Positions 15,281 through 22,714 of a stretch of DNA of 35,056 nucleotides are shown one piece after another. The notes under the pieces are model-generated. The model was not told where the DNA came from. It did not search any database and saw only the letters and a program-made list of their open reading frames with translations. The translations under genes and the position numbers were made by a program. The stretch lies in contig JAPOYA010000062.1 in assembly GCA_026706815.1 (NCBI GenBank), positions 10,678 to 45,733 of the forward strand, in the 5' to 3' direction. How positions within the stretch are numbered: position 1 is the first letter of the stretch; each line of letters opens with the position of its first letter. Source of the stretch: Acidimicrobiaceae bacterium. Lineage in GTDB: Bacteria > Actinomycetota > Acidimicrobiia > Acidimicrobiales > Aldehydirespiratoraceae.

Positions 15281-16834
15281 GTGGCTCGCAGGCTGGAAAT
15301 CGAACTCACCTCCAATCGCGCCGATGGCAAGTGGACTTGGCGCGCTGCAGGAGCGAGGCAGCCGAAGGGAATCCTCGATGGCGGACTGATTCCGGAGGGC
15401 GTCGGCGTCGGAGACGTTCTCAGAGTAGAGGCCGACGCGACTCTCGATGGACTGGAGATCACCACCGTCCTGCCGACGCGGGCGCCAAGGAATGAAGTGG
15501 AAACCCTGCCACTGCTCGGCTCGGGCCGCGAGCAGCCGTTGGTGACGTCTCAGCTCGCCCCCAAGGGCCGCTCGCGTGCCCGCGGGGCCTCTGGAGGCCG
15601 TCGCGGCTCTGACTCTGCGCCTCGGGGGAAAAAGCGCGCTGAGCGCAGAGACGAACGCCGCGGCGCTGCACAGCGCCCAGACCGGGCGGGCGAGGATCGT
15701 CGGCGCGGTGGCCGTGATGCCCAGTCCGATGACGGGCAGCGTTCCGATTCTCGGCCCGGCGACCGTCGGGGCAGGGAGCGGGACGGCCGGCGAGACGGCG
15801 CGGCCGATGCCGGCTCGTCACGGGAGCAGCGAGGCAGGAGACGCAGCGCTCGCACTCGCCAGGACCGTCCCACAGCTCCGTCCTCCCCCAAGGCACCGCG
15901 CCTGCGCCCCGGCAACAAGAACCGCCGCGCCGCGCTCGCAGACATGCCCGAGATCCAGCACGGACTCGCCGAAGAGCTTCTCAAGGGCGGTGTTCCAGGG
16001 GTGCGCAAGGCGATCGAGCGCATGAACAAGATGGCGGAGGCCGACGGTATTCCGAAGGTCAAATCAGAACCGCTGATTGCGCTCGCCGAGAAGATGACTC
16101 CCGTGTTGAAAGCCGCCGAATGGCGTGACCGGGCTGAAGCTGCGATCTCGGGAATCGAGACCGTCGACCTGCGCGACATCCGCAGTGTTGTGGTAGCGGC
16201 CGACAGCGGCGCGCGCGACGAGCAGTCCCGTGAACTCGCGGAGAAACTGCGGGAGGGCCTGTCGACTCGGGTGGAGAGCGAACATCGCTCGTGGCTCAAC
16301 GAGATCGCGCAGCATCTCGCCGATGGTCGAATTGTCCGCGCTCTGCGGCTCAGCAGTCGACCGCCGAAAGCAGGGGCGCCGCTTCCGATCGATATGGCCG
16401 AGCGCCTGACCGGAGCTGCCTCTGAGTCGTTGGGCAGCGACGTTGCACAACAACGATGGGCCACCGTGCTCGAAGCGGTGGCCTTCTCTCCTGTCCGTTC
16501 CCAGGTGAAACCGCGCGGCTTGCCGGAAAACCCCAATGACCTGCTGCTCGCCGCCGTGAGAAAGCTGGCCCCCAAGGTTCCCGAGATCGCCTCTTTGTTC
16601 GGGGTCACGACGTCCGCTCCCAAAAAACGCGGCGCCAACCGGCGGTTCGCGCCCCCTCCCCCACCCGAGACGACTGCGGCAAAGCCCGCTGCTGAAGAGC
16701 CGCCCGCTGAGCCGGCCGCTTCTTCTGAAGAACAGCCCGTTGCTGAGCCGGCCGCGGATGGCGTCGGAGAGGAATCCCCTCCCACGCCACTGTCGGCGTC
16801 GACGCCCCGACTTGGAGCCGGCGGCAATGATTGA
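15281..16834 (+). CDS. Arg/Gly-rich disordered protein with conserved ends, unknown function
   Basis: I choose GTG 15281, which gives MARRLEIELTSN and about 517 residues; a TTG at 15212 would add 23 residues. The first 90 residues form a compact, probably beta-rich domain containing DGKWTWRAAGARQPKG and GVGVGDVLRVEAD, with the feel of an S1/OB-type fold. About 100 residues of Arg/Gly/Asp/Ser-rich disorder follow (roughly 95-205), RGG-like and suited to nucleic-acid contact. A helical domain of about 240 residues begins at RRAALADMPEIQHGLAEELL. The last 70 residues are Pro/Ala/Glu-rich and disordered. I do not know the family; RNA or ribosome association is a guess from composition. The end overlaps the crotonase gene by eight bases. 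Confidence 0.65.
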   Translation: MARRLEIELTSNRADGKWTWRAAGARQPKGILDGGLIPEGVGVGDVLRVEADATLDGLEITTVLPTRAPRNEVETLPLLGSGREQPLVTSQLAPKGRSRARGASGGRRGSDSAPRGKKRAERRDERRGAAQRPDRAGEDRRRGGRDAQSDDGQRSDSRPGDRRGRERDGRRDGAADAGSSREQRGRRRSARTRQDRPTAPSSPKAPRLRPGNKNRRAALADMPEIQHGLAEELLKGGVPGVRKAIERMNKMAEADGIPKVKSEPLIALAEKMTPVLKAAEWRDRAEAAISGIETVDLRDIRSVVVAADSGARDEQSRELAEKLREGLSTRVESEHRSWLNEIAQHLADGRIVRALRLSSRPPKAGAPLPIDMAERLTGAASESLGSDVAQQRWATVLEAVAFSPVRSQVKPRGLPENPNDLLLAAVRKLAPKVPEIASLFGVTTSAPKKRGANRRFAPPPPPETTAAKPAAEEPPAEPAASSEEQPVAEPAADGVGEESPPTPLSASTPRLGAGGND

Positions 16835-17588
16835 GTTCGAGGCCCGGGGCCATATCGGGATCATGCGCCTCGACCGCGTTGAAGCTCGCAATGCCGTCAA
16901 TCCGGCGATGGCCGCAGCGATTGAATCGGCGATTGATCGACTTGAAGAAGACGACGGTCTCTGGGCAGGGATATTGGCCCACAACGGACCGGTGTTCTGC
17001 GCGGGCGCGGACCTCAAGGAAATCGCCGCCGGCAACGGCGCCTCTCTGGGCACCGAGCGCGGAGGGTTCGCCGGCATCGTCCTTCGCGAGCGGGCCAAAC
17101 CGATCATTGCCGCGGTCGACGGTCATGCCGTTGCCGGCGGCACGGAGATCGTCTTGTCCTGTGATCTGGTGGTCGCCTCGACCATCGCGAAGTTCGGGCT
17201 GCCTGAGGTGAAGCGTTCACTCGTGGCTGCCGCAGGGGGGTTGGTGCGTCTCCCCCGAGTGCTTCCCCCCAACATCGCGATGGAGCTCGCGATGACCGGC
17301 GACACGCTGTCCGCTGAGCGAGCCCACCACTTCGGGCTGGTCAACGAACTGTGCCAACCTGGCGAGACAATGGCCGCGGCCTGCGCCCTTGCGGAGCGAG
17401 TCACCGCCAACGCCCCATTGGCGGTGCGCGAGAGCCGTCGCCTCATCCTTGAAGCTCCCGGTCAAACCGACCGGGAGGGAATCATCGAAGGCGGCAGGGC
17501 GACTGCCCGCCTGGCTTCAACAGAGGACTTCAGCGAAGGCCCGAAGGCTTTCATCGAGAAGCGGCCCCCTGTCTGGAAAGGGCGCTGA
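16827..17588 (+). CDS. enoyl-CoA hydratase/isomerase (crotonase) family protein
   Basis: This 253-residue crotonase starts at ATG 16827, inside the end of the previous gene. The first oxyanion-hole segment is FCAGADLKE (57-65) and the second is AVDGHAVAGGTEIVLSCD (96-113). Both catalytic glutamates of true hydratases appear to be present: E107 in AGGTEIV and E127 in FGLPEVK. The length is normal for a soluble hexameric enzyme. It probably hydrates trans-2-enoyl-CoA in fatty-acid or amino-acid breakdown, although crotonases vary widely in reaction. The overlap with the Arg-rich protein gene implies cotranscription, but no functional link is obvious. Confidence 0.88.
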   Translation: MIEFEARGHIGIMRLDRVEARNAVNPAMAAAIESAIDRLEEDDGLWAGILAHNGPVFCAGADLKEIAAGNGASLGTERGGFAGIVLRERAKPIIAAVDGHAVAGGTEIVLSCDLVVASTIAKFGLPEVKRSLVAAAGGLVRLPRVLPPNIAMELAMTGDTLSAERAHHFGLVNELCQPGETMAAACALAERVTANAPLAVRESRRLILEAPGQTDREGIIEGGRATARLASTEDFSEGPKAFIEKRPPVWKGR

Positions 17589-17612
17589 CACCGCTGTGTC
17601 GACGCCCCCGGC

Positions 17613-17656
17613 CAGTCCTGGACGCCCCGCAGTCTTGGACGCCCCGGTCAGTCCTG
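17613..17656. repeat. 17-bp tandem repeat (2.5 copies) at the GNAT gene 3' end
   Basis: CAGTCCTGGACGCCCCG (17613-17629) is followed directly by a one-mismatch copy (17630-17646), and a partial third copy (17649-17656) overlaps the stop and last codons of the GNAT gene. It fills most of the gap between two convergent genes. A weak hairpin, GACAC-CGCT-GTGTC, lies just left at 17586-17599. Confidence 0.85.
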
Positions 17657-18115
17657 CAGCGACCGGTGGACGCGTATGGCCCGGGCAGTGAGACCGAACG
17701 TCTCGAAGAAGTTCTTCGTCTCACGGTCCCCGGGCAGGGCGATCGAGTCGATGCCGATACACCCCTGCTCGACGCACCACCGCTCAACGAGCCCGATGAG
17801 AGCCTCACCACAGCTCACGCCGCGGGCCTCCGGCATCACGTAGATGTCGGTCACCTGGCCGAGAACACTGCCGTCGTGGAGCTCGACCAGGTCGACTCCC
17901 GCATAACCCACGATCGTGTCGTCGATGCATGCGACTGCGAGCAGCCCGGCGTCCATGGTCGCGCGCAGGCTTGCCTCCAGGGGTTCGGAGCGGGCTTCGC
18001 GTCGGGACCAGACAGCACCCCCGCGGCGGGGCCGCAATTCCTCGATCGCGTCCGAGCACATCCGGGCGACCTCCGCCAGGTCAGCTGCCACGGCCCGGCG
18101 CGCGTCGACTTCCAC
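17648..18115 (-). CDS. GNAT family N-acetyltransferase
   Basis: This 155-residue protein fits the GNAT fold. The N-terminal strand and helix read RRAVAADLAEVARMCSDAIEEL. The central strands are LLAVACIDDTIVGYAGVDLVEL and LGQVTDIYVMPEARG. A helix follows with GEALIGLVERWCVEQG in the place of the usual acetyl-CoA pyrophosphate loop; the Q/RxxGxG/A signature is degenerate here (ARGVSCGEAL). The last part, DRETKNFFETFGLTAR, matches the usual terminal strand of small acetyltransferases. The substrate is unknown. GTG 18115 lies just after the stop of the upstream gene, so the gene is probably the third of a three-gene minus-strand operon. Confidence 0.8.
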   Translation of the reverse strand: MEVDARRAVAADLAEVARMCSDAIEELRPRRGGAVWSRREARSEPLEASLRATMDAGLLAVACIDDTIVGYAGVDLVELHDGSVLGQVTDIYVMPEARGVSCGEALIGLVERWCVEQGCIGIDSIALPGDRETKNFFETFGLTARAIRVHRSLQD

Positions 18116-18117
18116 GA

Positions 18118-18609
18118 TCAGTCGCTCGGCGAGTGATCGCGCATGCTCAGTTGCTTTATCCGGTTGGTCACGGTCTGGCGGTCTCGATGGGCCTGTTCGT
18201 AGGCGAGGATTGTGTCGAGCTGCTGTTGGTCGAGCTCCTCCAACTTCTGGAGCAGCTGTGGGGCCGAGAAGGCGTTGTAGTTCTCGATCGGCAACGCGAT
18301 GTCGTCGTCGGTCGGCTCGCGGTGGTCATCGTGTTCATCGGAAAGCTCGTCTTCATCGGAGGTCATCGAGACCACGGCGGCTCCAGCCGCCTCGAGCAGC
18401 TGACGAAACAATGGAGCCGCGTCGGCCCGCACCCGATCGCCGATGACTTTGCCTGCGAGTTGAGCCAATGCCACTTGACCCCTGCCGCGATCGGCGAGTT
18501 GTGGGATCAGATCCTTGGCTTCCAGCAGCAAACCGATGGGCGCATAGACCAACAGGTCGAGCAGTTGCTCGCCGAGTTTCTCCTCTTCTTTCTTCTCCTC
18601 TTCGCTCAT
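18118..18609 (-). CDS. small helical protein with actinobacterial C-terminal YExxxxxRxTxxxRI-type motif
   Basis: The start is ATG 18609, in a four-base ATGA overlap with the upstream gene, giving 163 residues. The N-terminal third is helical and amphipathic, with EQLLDLLVYAPIGLLLEAKD, which could lie on a membrane or lipid surface. An acidic, probably disordered segment follows. The C-terminal 50 residues, from LPIENYNAFSAPQLLQKLEE to YEQAHRDRQTVTNRIKQL, match a helical motif I have seen at the ends of many short actinobacterial proteins of unknown role. No catalytic motif is visible. It lies between the acidic zinc-ribbon gene and the GNAT gene. Confidence 0.7.
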   Translation of the reverse strand: MSEEEKKEEEKLGEQLLDLLVYAPIGLLLEAKDLIPQLADRGRGQVALAQLAGKVIGDRVRADAAPLFRQLLEAAGAAVVSMTSDEDELSDEHDDHREPTDDDIALPIENYNAFSAPQLLQKLEELDQQQLDTILAYEQAHRDRQTVTNRIKQLSMRDHSPSD

Positions 18610-19091
18610 GAGGCACCCACCGGTCCGCCGCAATGGGGGCATTCATCGTCGATGACTGCGGCGCTGTTCACCAGCAAAAAGCAGTGCGGACACGAAAACT
18701 CGTTGTCGCCGCGGGCGATCACCGGCTCGGCTTCGCCCGATGCGCCGGCAGCGGATCGGACGGCGCCCGCTTCCTCCTCGTCGTCCTCCGCCTGATCATC
18801 ACCGGCGGCAATGCGCTCCTTGAGGATGGCGTCGAGATCGGCCTCCACGTCGTCTTCGTCTTCGTCGTCGTCTAGGTCGTCGTCGTTGAGTTCGTCGTCG
18901 TGGTCGTCCTCTGCGTCGTCTTCGCCGTCATCCTTCAGGTCGTCGTCGTCGTTGAGTTCGCCATCGTCCAGGTCGTCATCGTCCAAGTCGTCGTCGTTGA
19001 GTTCGTCGTCTTCCTCTAGGTCGCGGTCGAACTCGTCGTCGAGACCTTCGTCGGCAGAGACGCCGTCGTTTTCAGAGATGTTGTCGTTCAC
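18606..19091 (-). CDS. extremely acidic protein with C-terminal zinc ribbon (DUF4193-like)
   Basis: This 161-residue protein is mostly Asp and Glu over residues 1-115, including three ELNDDD units. The last 30 residues hold a zinc ribbon of the form CPHC-x13-CPHC, preceded by NEFSC. The layout of an acidic N-terminus and an EF(S/T)CxxCFL ribbon recalls the short actinobacterial DUF4193 proteins, but the acidic part is much longer here. The ribbon could bind zinc; the acidic part could mimic nucleic acid or bind basic proteins. The gene starts at ATG 19091 and its stop overlaps the next start. The low-complexity part is coded by GTC-type triplet repeats, so its length may vary between strains. 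Confidence 0.75.
   Translation of the reverse strand: MNDNISENDGVSADEGLDDEFDRDLEEDDELNDDDLDDDDLDDGELNDDDDLKDDGEDDAEDDHDDELNDDDLDDDEDEDDVEADLDAILKERIAAGDDQAEDDEEEAGAVRSAAGASGEAEPVIARGDNEFSCPHCFLLVNSAAVIDDECPHCGGPVGAS
18875..19010. repeat. GTC-triplet low-complexity region with three ELNDDD-coding units
   Basis: GTCGTCGTCGTTGAGTTCG recurs near 18876, 18942 and 18987, set in longer runs of GTC triplets on the + strand (GAC/GAT, aspartate, on the coding minus strand). Every unit stays in frame. Such triplet arrays are prone to slippage and to collapse in assembly. Confidence 0.85.
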
Positions 19092-19166
19092 CGTTGCTTC
19101 CTGAAGCCAGAGATGTTGCCGCGGATCATAGACAATGCGAGGCGCGACGCAACCCCAGAGGGCGGA

Positions 19167-20786
19167 TTAACCGAGATCGCGGTCCTGACGCCGTTTCTCA
19201 GCGCGTTGTTCCGCGGAGAGACGGCCCAACGGAGTGTCGGACGAGTGGTCGACGAAGCGCATCGCCTCGGCAAGCGCCGAGTGCCCCGCCTTCTCGCTGA
19301 TCTGGGCATGCATCCGCCGGCAGATGCGCCGGTAGGCCTCGTGTCCCTGCGGCGTGGTGCGCAGCTCCAGCATGTGCATGGCCTCACGGGCATTGAATTG
19401 CATCGAGTAGCGAATCCGATATGCCAATGACACCGCGTAACAAGCACTGTCGCGATGCTCTCCGACAAGCGCATTGTGAAGCGATTCGGAGCGCGCCATA
19501 GCGGCTCGGTAGTCCTCGGCGACCCCGGCCGCCTCAACTGCGTCAGGCATCACGTATCCATGGCGGGGCGAGAGCGGCTGCCAGTCGATCGTGAGCATCC
19601 GGTGCCGCTGAAGATCGCGGAAAGCGCCGTAGTCCGACAGCACGTCGAAGCGGTAAGCGGTCCGTTCGAAGGCTCGCCCGGGGCGGTGGCGACGGTTGCC
19701 TCGCTGCCCCACGTAGGCCTTGATGACTTCGAGGCGCTCCTGGACCGACATCTGGTGGACCCGTGCCTCAAGCATCCGCTCGGAGAGAGACGTGTAGGGA
19801 TAGAGGCAGGCGGCGACCACCTTCAGCTCACCGTCGGGATCGAAGTCGACCAGGTCGACGACGTCGTCGTCGACCACTCCCCCGGTCTCGTAACCGAAGA
19901 TCCGACCGCTGATTGCCTCCATCGCGTCGCGCGTGTCTGTCAGGTAATCGGTGGAGCGCACCCCGCGGTCCGGCAGATCGACGCGCTTGAGGAAGGACGG
20001 GATCACCTTGCGCAGTTCGGCCAGCATCAGGTCGGCATATGAGCGGGATTCCGGCAAAGGGTGGCTTCTCATGCGCAACAGCAGTGCTTCGTACGCCTGG
20101 CCCGTGCCGTATATTCCGACATTCGACAAAGACGCCGCCGGCAGCATTCCGCGGATCGCGTCGAGCGCCCTGGCTTGGATGGCGATGCGGTAGGCAAAAT
20201 CGCTGTCACCATCGTTTTTCGGGACAACCTCGCGAAAGAACGCCTGCATCCGCGGGATGAGTTCCGAGTAGGCGTCGAAGATCCGATCCATGTCTGCGAC
20301 GTAACGCGTGCCCAGCTGCGAACTCAGGATCTGCGGATCCCGGTAGTAGCGGTAGCGCCCTCCCAATCGCTGGTCATATGCGATGTAGCGCGTGCTCTGC
20401 TCCAGGTAGGCCATGAGACGGCCCCACTCCAGCACCTTGGTCAAAATGTTGGAGGCTTGTTCGCAAGCCAGGTGGACGCCGCCGAGCTGGGCCACGCTGT
20501 CGTCGCCATACTCGAAGAAGACTCTGTCATACAGCTCTTCGGCACGCCGCAATCCGACCGTCGCATCGATGGTCTGGTCCCCTTCAATGTCGAGGTCGCC
20601 CACGAACTCTTGGAGAAACAGCCGGCGAAGGCTCAAAGGCGAGCGCGAATACCTGGCGAAAAGCGCTCCCTTCACGACTTCGGGAAGGTTGACCAGGGCG
20701 AATACAGGTTGATCCAGATTCGTGAAATAGCGACGAAGAATGTCGGCCTCGTCGGCGCTGAAGTCCTCGGCGATATAGACCGTCAT
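19167..20786 (-). CDS. tandem ThyX-like (FAD-dependent thymidylate synthase family) protein
   Basis: The start is ATG 20786 (MTVYIAED), 539 residues, about twice a normal ThyX. The open frame extends upstream into the M20 gene, but that part is not protein-like. Domain 1 (about 1-250) holds FEYGDDSVAQLGGVHLACEQ and LEWGRLMAYLEQSTRY. This aligns with the ThyX segment that normally reads LVRHRxxSxxxQSxRY, but RHR is lost. Domain 2 (about 290-520) holds QRHRMLTIDWQPLSPRHGY, where RHR is present but the serine lies nine residues on instead of seven, followed by FNAREAMHMLELR as in ThyX. The duplication suggests a pseudo-dimer. Whether it makes dTMP from dUMP with FAD and methylene-tetrahydrofolate is doubtful. 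It follows the M20 gene after 11 bases. Confidence 0.8.
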   Translation of the reverse strand: MTVYIAEDFSADEADILRRYFTNLDQPVFALVNLPEVVKGALFARYSRSPLSLRRLFLQEFVGDLDIEGDQTIDATVGLRRAEELYDRVFFEYGDDSVAQLGGVHLACEQASNILTKVLEWGRLMAYLEQSTRYIAYDQRLGGRYRYYRDPQILSSQLGTRYVADMDRIFDAYSELIPRMQAFFREVVPKNDGDSDFAYRIAIQARALDAIRGMLPAASLSNVGIYGTGQAYEALLLRMRSHPLPESRSYADLMLAELRKVIPSFLKRVDLPDRGVRSTDYLTDTRDAMEAISGRIFGYETGGVVDDDVVDLVDFDPDGELKVVAACLYPYTSLSERMLEARVHQMSVQERLEVIKAYVGQRGNRRHRPGRAFERTAYRFDVLSDYGAFRDLQRHRMLTIDWQPLSPRHGYVMPDAVEAAGVAEDYRAAMARSESLHNALVGEHRDSACYAVSLAYRIRYSMQFNAREAMHMLELRTTPQGHEAYRRICRRMHAQISEKAGHSALAEAMRFVDHSSDTPLGRLSAEQRAEKRRQDRDLG

Positions 20787-20797
20787 TCGCGCAGAGG

Positions 20798-21973
20798 CTA
20801 TTCGCTTGTGGGGAAGGCGCCGCGGATGGCGGGCAGCGCGTCGGGGTCTCCCCAACAGTCGACGATGGTCATAGCCATGTTCAGTGCGCCATCGATGACC
20901 GCCTGGTCTGCTGCCTCTGAACGTGCATGGGCCTCGAACTCCGGTGTGTGGATCGCCGTGCCCCGTGGCGCAACCTTGATCATCGGGTGGATCGACGGAA
21001 CGGCATGGCTGACGTTGCCCATGTCCGTGCTGCCGACCACGATCCTCTCTTGGCCCTGGGGACTCACCACACGGCCGTTCGCCTCCGAGTTGTTCACATA
21101 GAGGTTGAGCAGCGGCGTGTTGTCGATCATGTTGCAATACGGCGGGTCCTTCCAAGCACTGTGCATCTCGCAGCCGGCTGCCGCGGCGCCGGCTTCAAGG
21201 CATGCCGTGAAACGCTCCTTGAGGCGCTGCAGGCTGTCGATGCTGCCGGATCGCACGTACCATTGAGCGGCTGCCCGCGATGGGACGATATTGGGCTTCT
21301 CGCCGGCTTCGGTGAAGACGCCGTGGATACGCTCCTCGGGGCGGATGTGCTGGCGCAGCGCGGCCACGGCGTTGTAGCCCAGCACAGCGGCGTCGAGCGC
21401 GTTGCGACCCAGGTGAGGAGCAGCGGCGGCATGCGAGGCTCGGCCCTCATAGGTTACGTCGACTGTGTGTACTGCAATGACCTGCATTCTCTCGATGTCG
21501 TGGTCGGCAGGGTGTACCATCATGGCCGCATCGACGTCGTCGAAGGCTCCTCTGCGGATCATGAACTCCTTGCCTCCGCCGCCTTCCTCGGCGGGAGTCC
21601 CGAGAATCGCCACCCGTCCGCCCAGGGCCTCGGCCACAGAAGCAGCGGCAAGGCCGGCGCCGAGACCTGCGGCCGCGATCACATTGTGGCCGCAGGCATG
21701 GCCGATGCCGGGAAGCGCGTCGTACTCACAGCACACCGCGATGGTGGGGCCGCCTGTCCCGACTCGGGCGTCGAAAGCAGTCGACAAGTCGTACGCGCCG
21801 CGCTCAACAGAGAGGCCTTCGTCTTCTATCGCGGCGGTGAGAACCTCGTGGGCATGGTGCTCCTCGAACCCGAGTTCGGGATTCGCGTGAAGCGAGTGTG
21901 AGATTTCCAGCAACTTCGGGGTCAAGCGCCCGACCTCGGAGCGGACTGCCCTCTTCGCCTCGATTACATCCAT
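20798..21973 (-). CDS. M20 family amidohydrolase / metallopeptidase
   Basis: This 391-residue protein is an M20D-type amidohydrolase, as in AbgB, HipO and related enzymes. The metal site is GHACGHN (91-97, with C94 and H96), then PAEEGGGGKEF (128-137, with E129 and E130) and H154 in MVHP. The dimerisation domain begins near VDVTYEGRASHAAAAPHLG and the late GSTDMGNVSHAVPSIHP returns to the catalytic domain. Members cleave amide bonds of N-acyl or aminoacyl conjugates such as p-aminobenzoyl-glutamate, indole-acetyl amino acids or hippurate. A folate-related substrate would fit the ThyX-like neighbour, but that is only suggestive. The promoter should lie in 21974-22102. Confidence 0.9.
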   Translation of the reverse strand: MDVIEAKRAVRSEVGRLTPKLLEISHSLHANPELGFEEHHAHEVLTAAIEDEGLSVERGAYDLSTAFDARVGTGGPTIAVCCEYDALPGIGHACGHNVIAAAGLGAGLAAASVAEALGGRVAILGTPAEEGGGGKEFMIRRGAFDDVDAAMMVHPADHDIERMQVIAVHTVDVTYEGRASHAAAAPHLGRNALDAAVLGYNAVAALRQHIRPEERIHGVFTEAGEKPNIVPSRAAAQWYVRSGSIDSLQRLKERFTACLEAGAAAAGCEMHSAWKDPPYCNMIDNTPLLNLYVNNSEANGRVVSPQGQERIVVGSTDMGNVSHAVPSIHPMIKVAPRGTAIHTPEFEAHARSEAADQAVIDGALNMAMTIVDCWGDPDALPAIRGAFPTSE

Positions 21974-22049
21974 CCGGCGATTCTAGAGGGGCTCTGCCGG
22001 CGCAGCGGGCCTTGAGCGGTGAAATCTGAGCGGGGCGGACGCTGTGGCC

Positions 22050-22066
22050 CCGGATCCTGGATCCGG
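22050..22066. promoter_or_regulatory. 17-nt palindrome CCGGATCC-T-GGATCCGG
   Basis: This is a perfect dyad of two eight-base arms around one T. It lies about 40 bases beyond the DAGK-like stop and about 77 bases upstream of the M20 start, on the side where the M20 promoter must be. It could be an operator, or as RNA a seven-pair stem with a CTG loop. There is no U-tract, so a simple terminator is less likely. Confidence 0.45.
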
Positions 22067-22139
22067 ACATCGAGAGCATCGGGCTCCAAGCGGCCCTGGA
22101 TCCTAGATGTATATGTCGAGAGCGTCGGGTTCCACGCGG
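22051..22139. repeat. imperfect 43-bp tandem duplication of the DAGK-like gene 3' end
   Basis: Bases 22097-22139 contain the last codons and stop of the DAGK-like gene (VEPDALDIYI). Bases 22051-22093, exactly 46 bases away, repeat them with 32 of 43 positions identical. The second copy still encodes LEPDALDV, but in another frame beyond the stop. It reads as an old duplication of the gene end that has since diverged. Confidence 0.7.
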
Positions 22140-22714
22140 ATGCTCAATGTCTCGGCGGCGCCGTGGGCGATTCCGTCAAGAGTTGTCGGCGTCGGGCGTC
22201 CAAGCTCCAACTGCGCGGCCGCGCAGCGGCGAGTCTTGATCTGAGGGTGGGGCACGTGGGTGCCCGACCGCAGTCTGGAACGGGCCTTCAGACGCTCGCT
22301 GAAGGCTGGATCCGCCTCGATGAGATCCAGTCGCCCGTCGGAGGGGTGAGCTTTGGGCGCCACGTTGAAGTCGCCGATGAAGGCGGCGTTGGCCGCGATC
22401 ACGATCGGGCCTCGCCACCAGGAACGACGCGCTATGAGATGGGAGACGAACCAGAAGATGCGACCGTCGAGCAGAGCCACCCCCAGGTCGATTCGCAGAT
22501 GAGTCCCCTCCCCCGCCCTCAGTGTCGCCTCGTTGTTGCGAACCCCCAGCGTCCGGGCCAAATCGCCGCCGACGAGACACAACGGCGGGATGGGTTTGCG
22601 AGCCCGCCTGGGTCCGCTGATCGCCCGGTTCGCATCGGCGTCGCTGCTCACGAAGATCGCATCGTCGGGAACTGCCGCGGGTCTCCCCCAGTCCGAACCC
22701 GGGCGGATGGTCAC
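22103..22714 (-). CDS. degenerate diacylglycerol-kinase-like (lipid kinase C-terminal domain) protein
   Basis: This 203-residue protein starts at GTG 22714 in a GTGA overlap with tatC. The segment PLCLVGGDLARTLGVR resembles the kinase motif PLGTGNDLARTLG with residues lost, and the upstream GGDGT nucleotide loop is absent. After it the usual C-terminal half is recognisable: IVIAANAAFIGDFNVAPKAH, then SDGRLDLIE (normally DGLLDVV), and the closing strands. In related actinobacteria a DAGK/YegS-family gene commonly follows tatC, which supports the assignment. Without the nucleotide loop it is unlikely to phosphorylate lipids. It may bind lipid, or act as a non-catalytic subunit. It ends in a duplicated 3' segment. 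Confidence 0.65.
   Translation of the reverse strand: MTIRPGSDWGRPAAVPDDAIFVSSDADANRAISGPRRARKPIPPLCLVGGDLARTLGVRNNEATLRAGEGTHLRIDLGVALLDGRIFWFVSHLIARRSWWRGPIVIAANAAFIGDFNVAPKAHPSDGRLDLIEADPAFSERLKARSRLRSGTHVPHPQIKTRRCAAAQLELGRPTPTTLDGIAHGAAETLSIRVEPDALDIYI

Noticed and set aside
15550..16827. 425-codon open frame on the - strand
   Set aside because: It is antisense to the Arg-rich protein gene and is Ser/Arg-rich low complexity created by the codon bias of the opposite strand.
17586..17599. GACAC-CGCT-GTGTC hairpin as terminator between convergent genes
   Set aside because: A five-pair stem without a T-tract on either strand is too weak to call.
18841..19060. GTC repeat region as a possible CRISPR-like or other array
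   Set aside because: The repeats are triplet-based, in frame and code for the acidic part of one protein; no spacers exist.
20787..21155. Upstream extension of the ThyX-like frame
   Set aside because: The frame is open but overlaps the M20 gene and is not protein-like; MTVYIAED at 20786 is a natural start.
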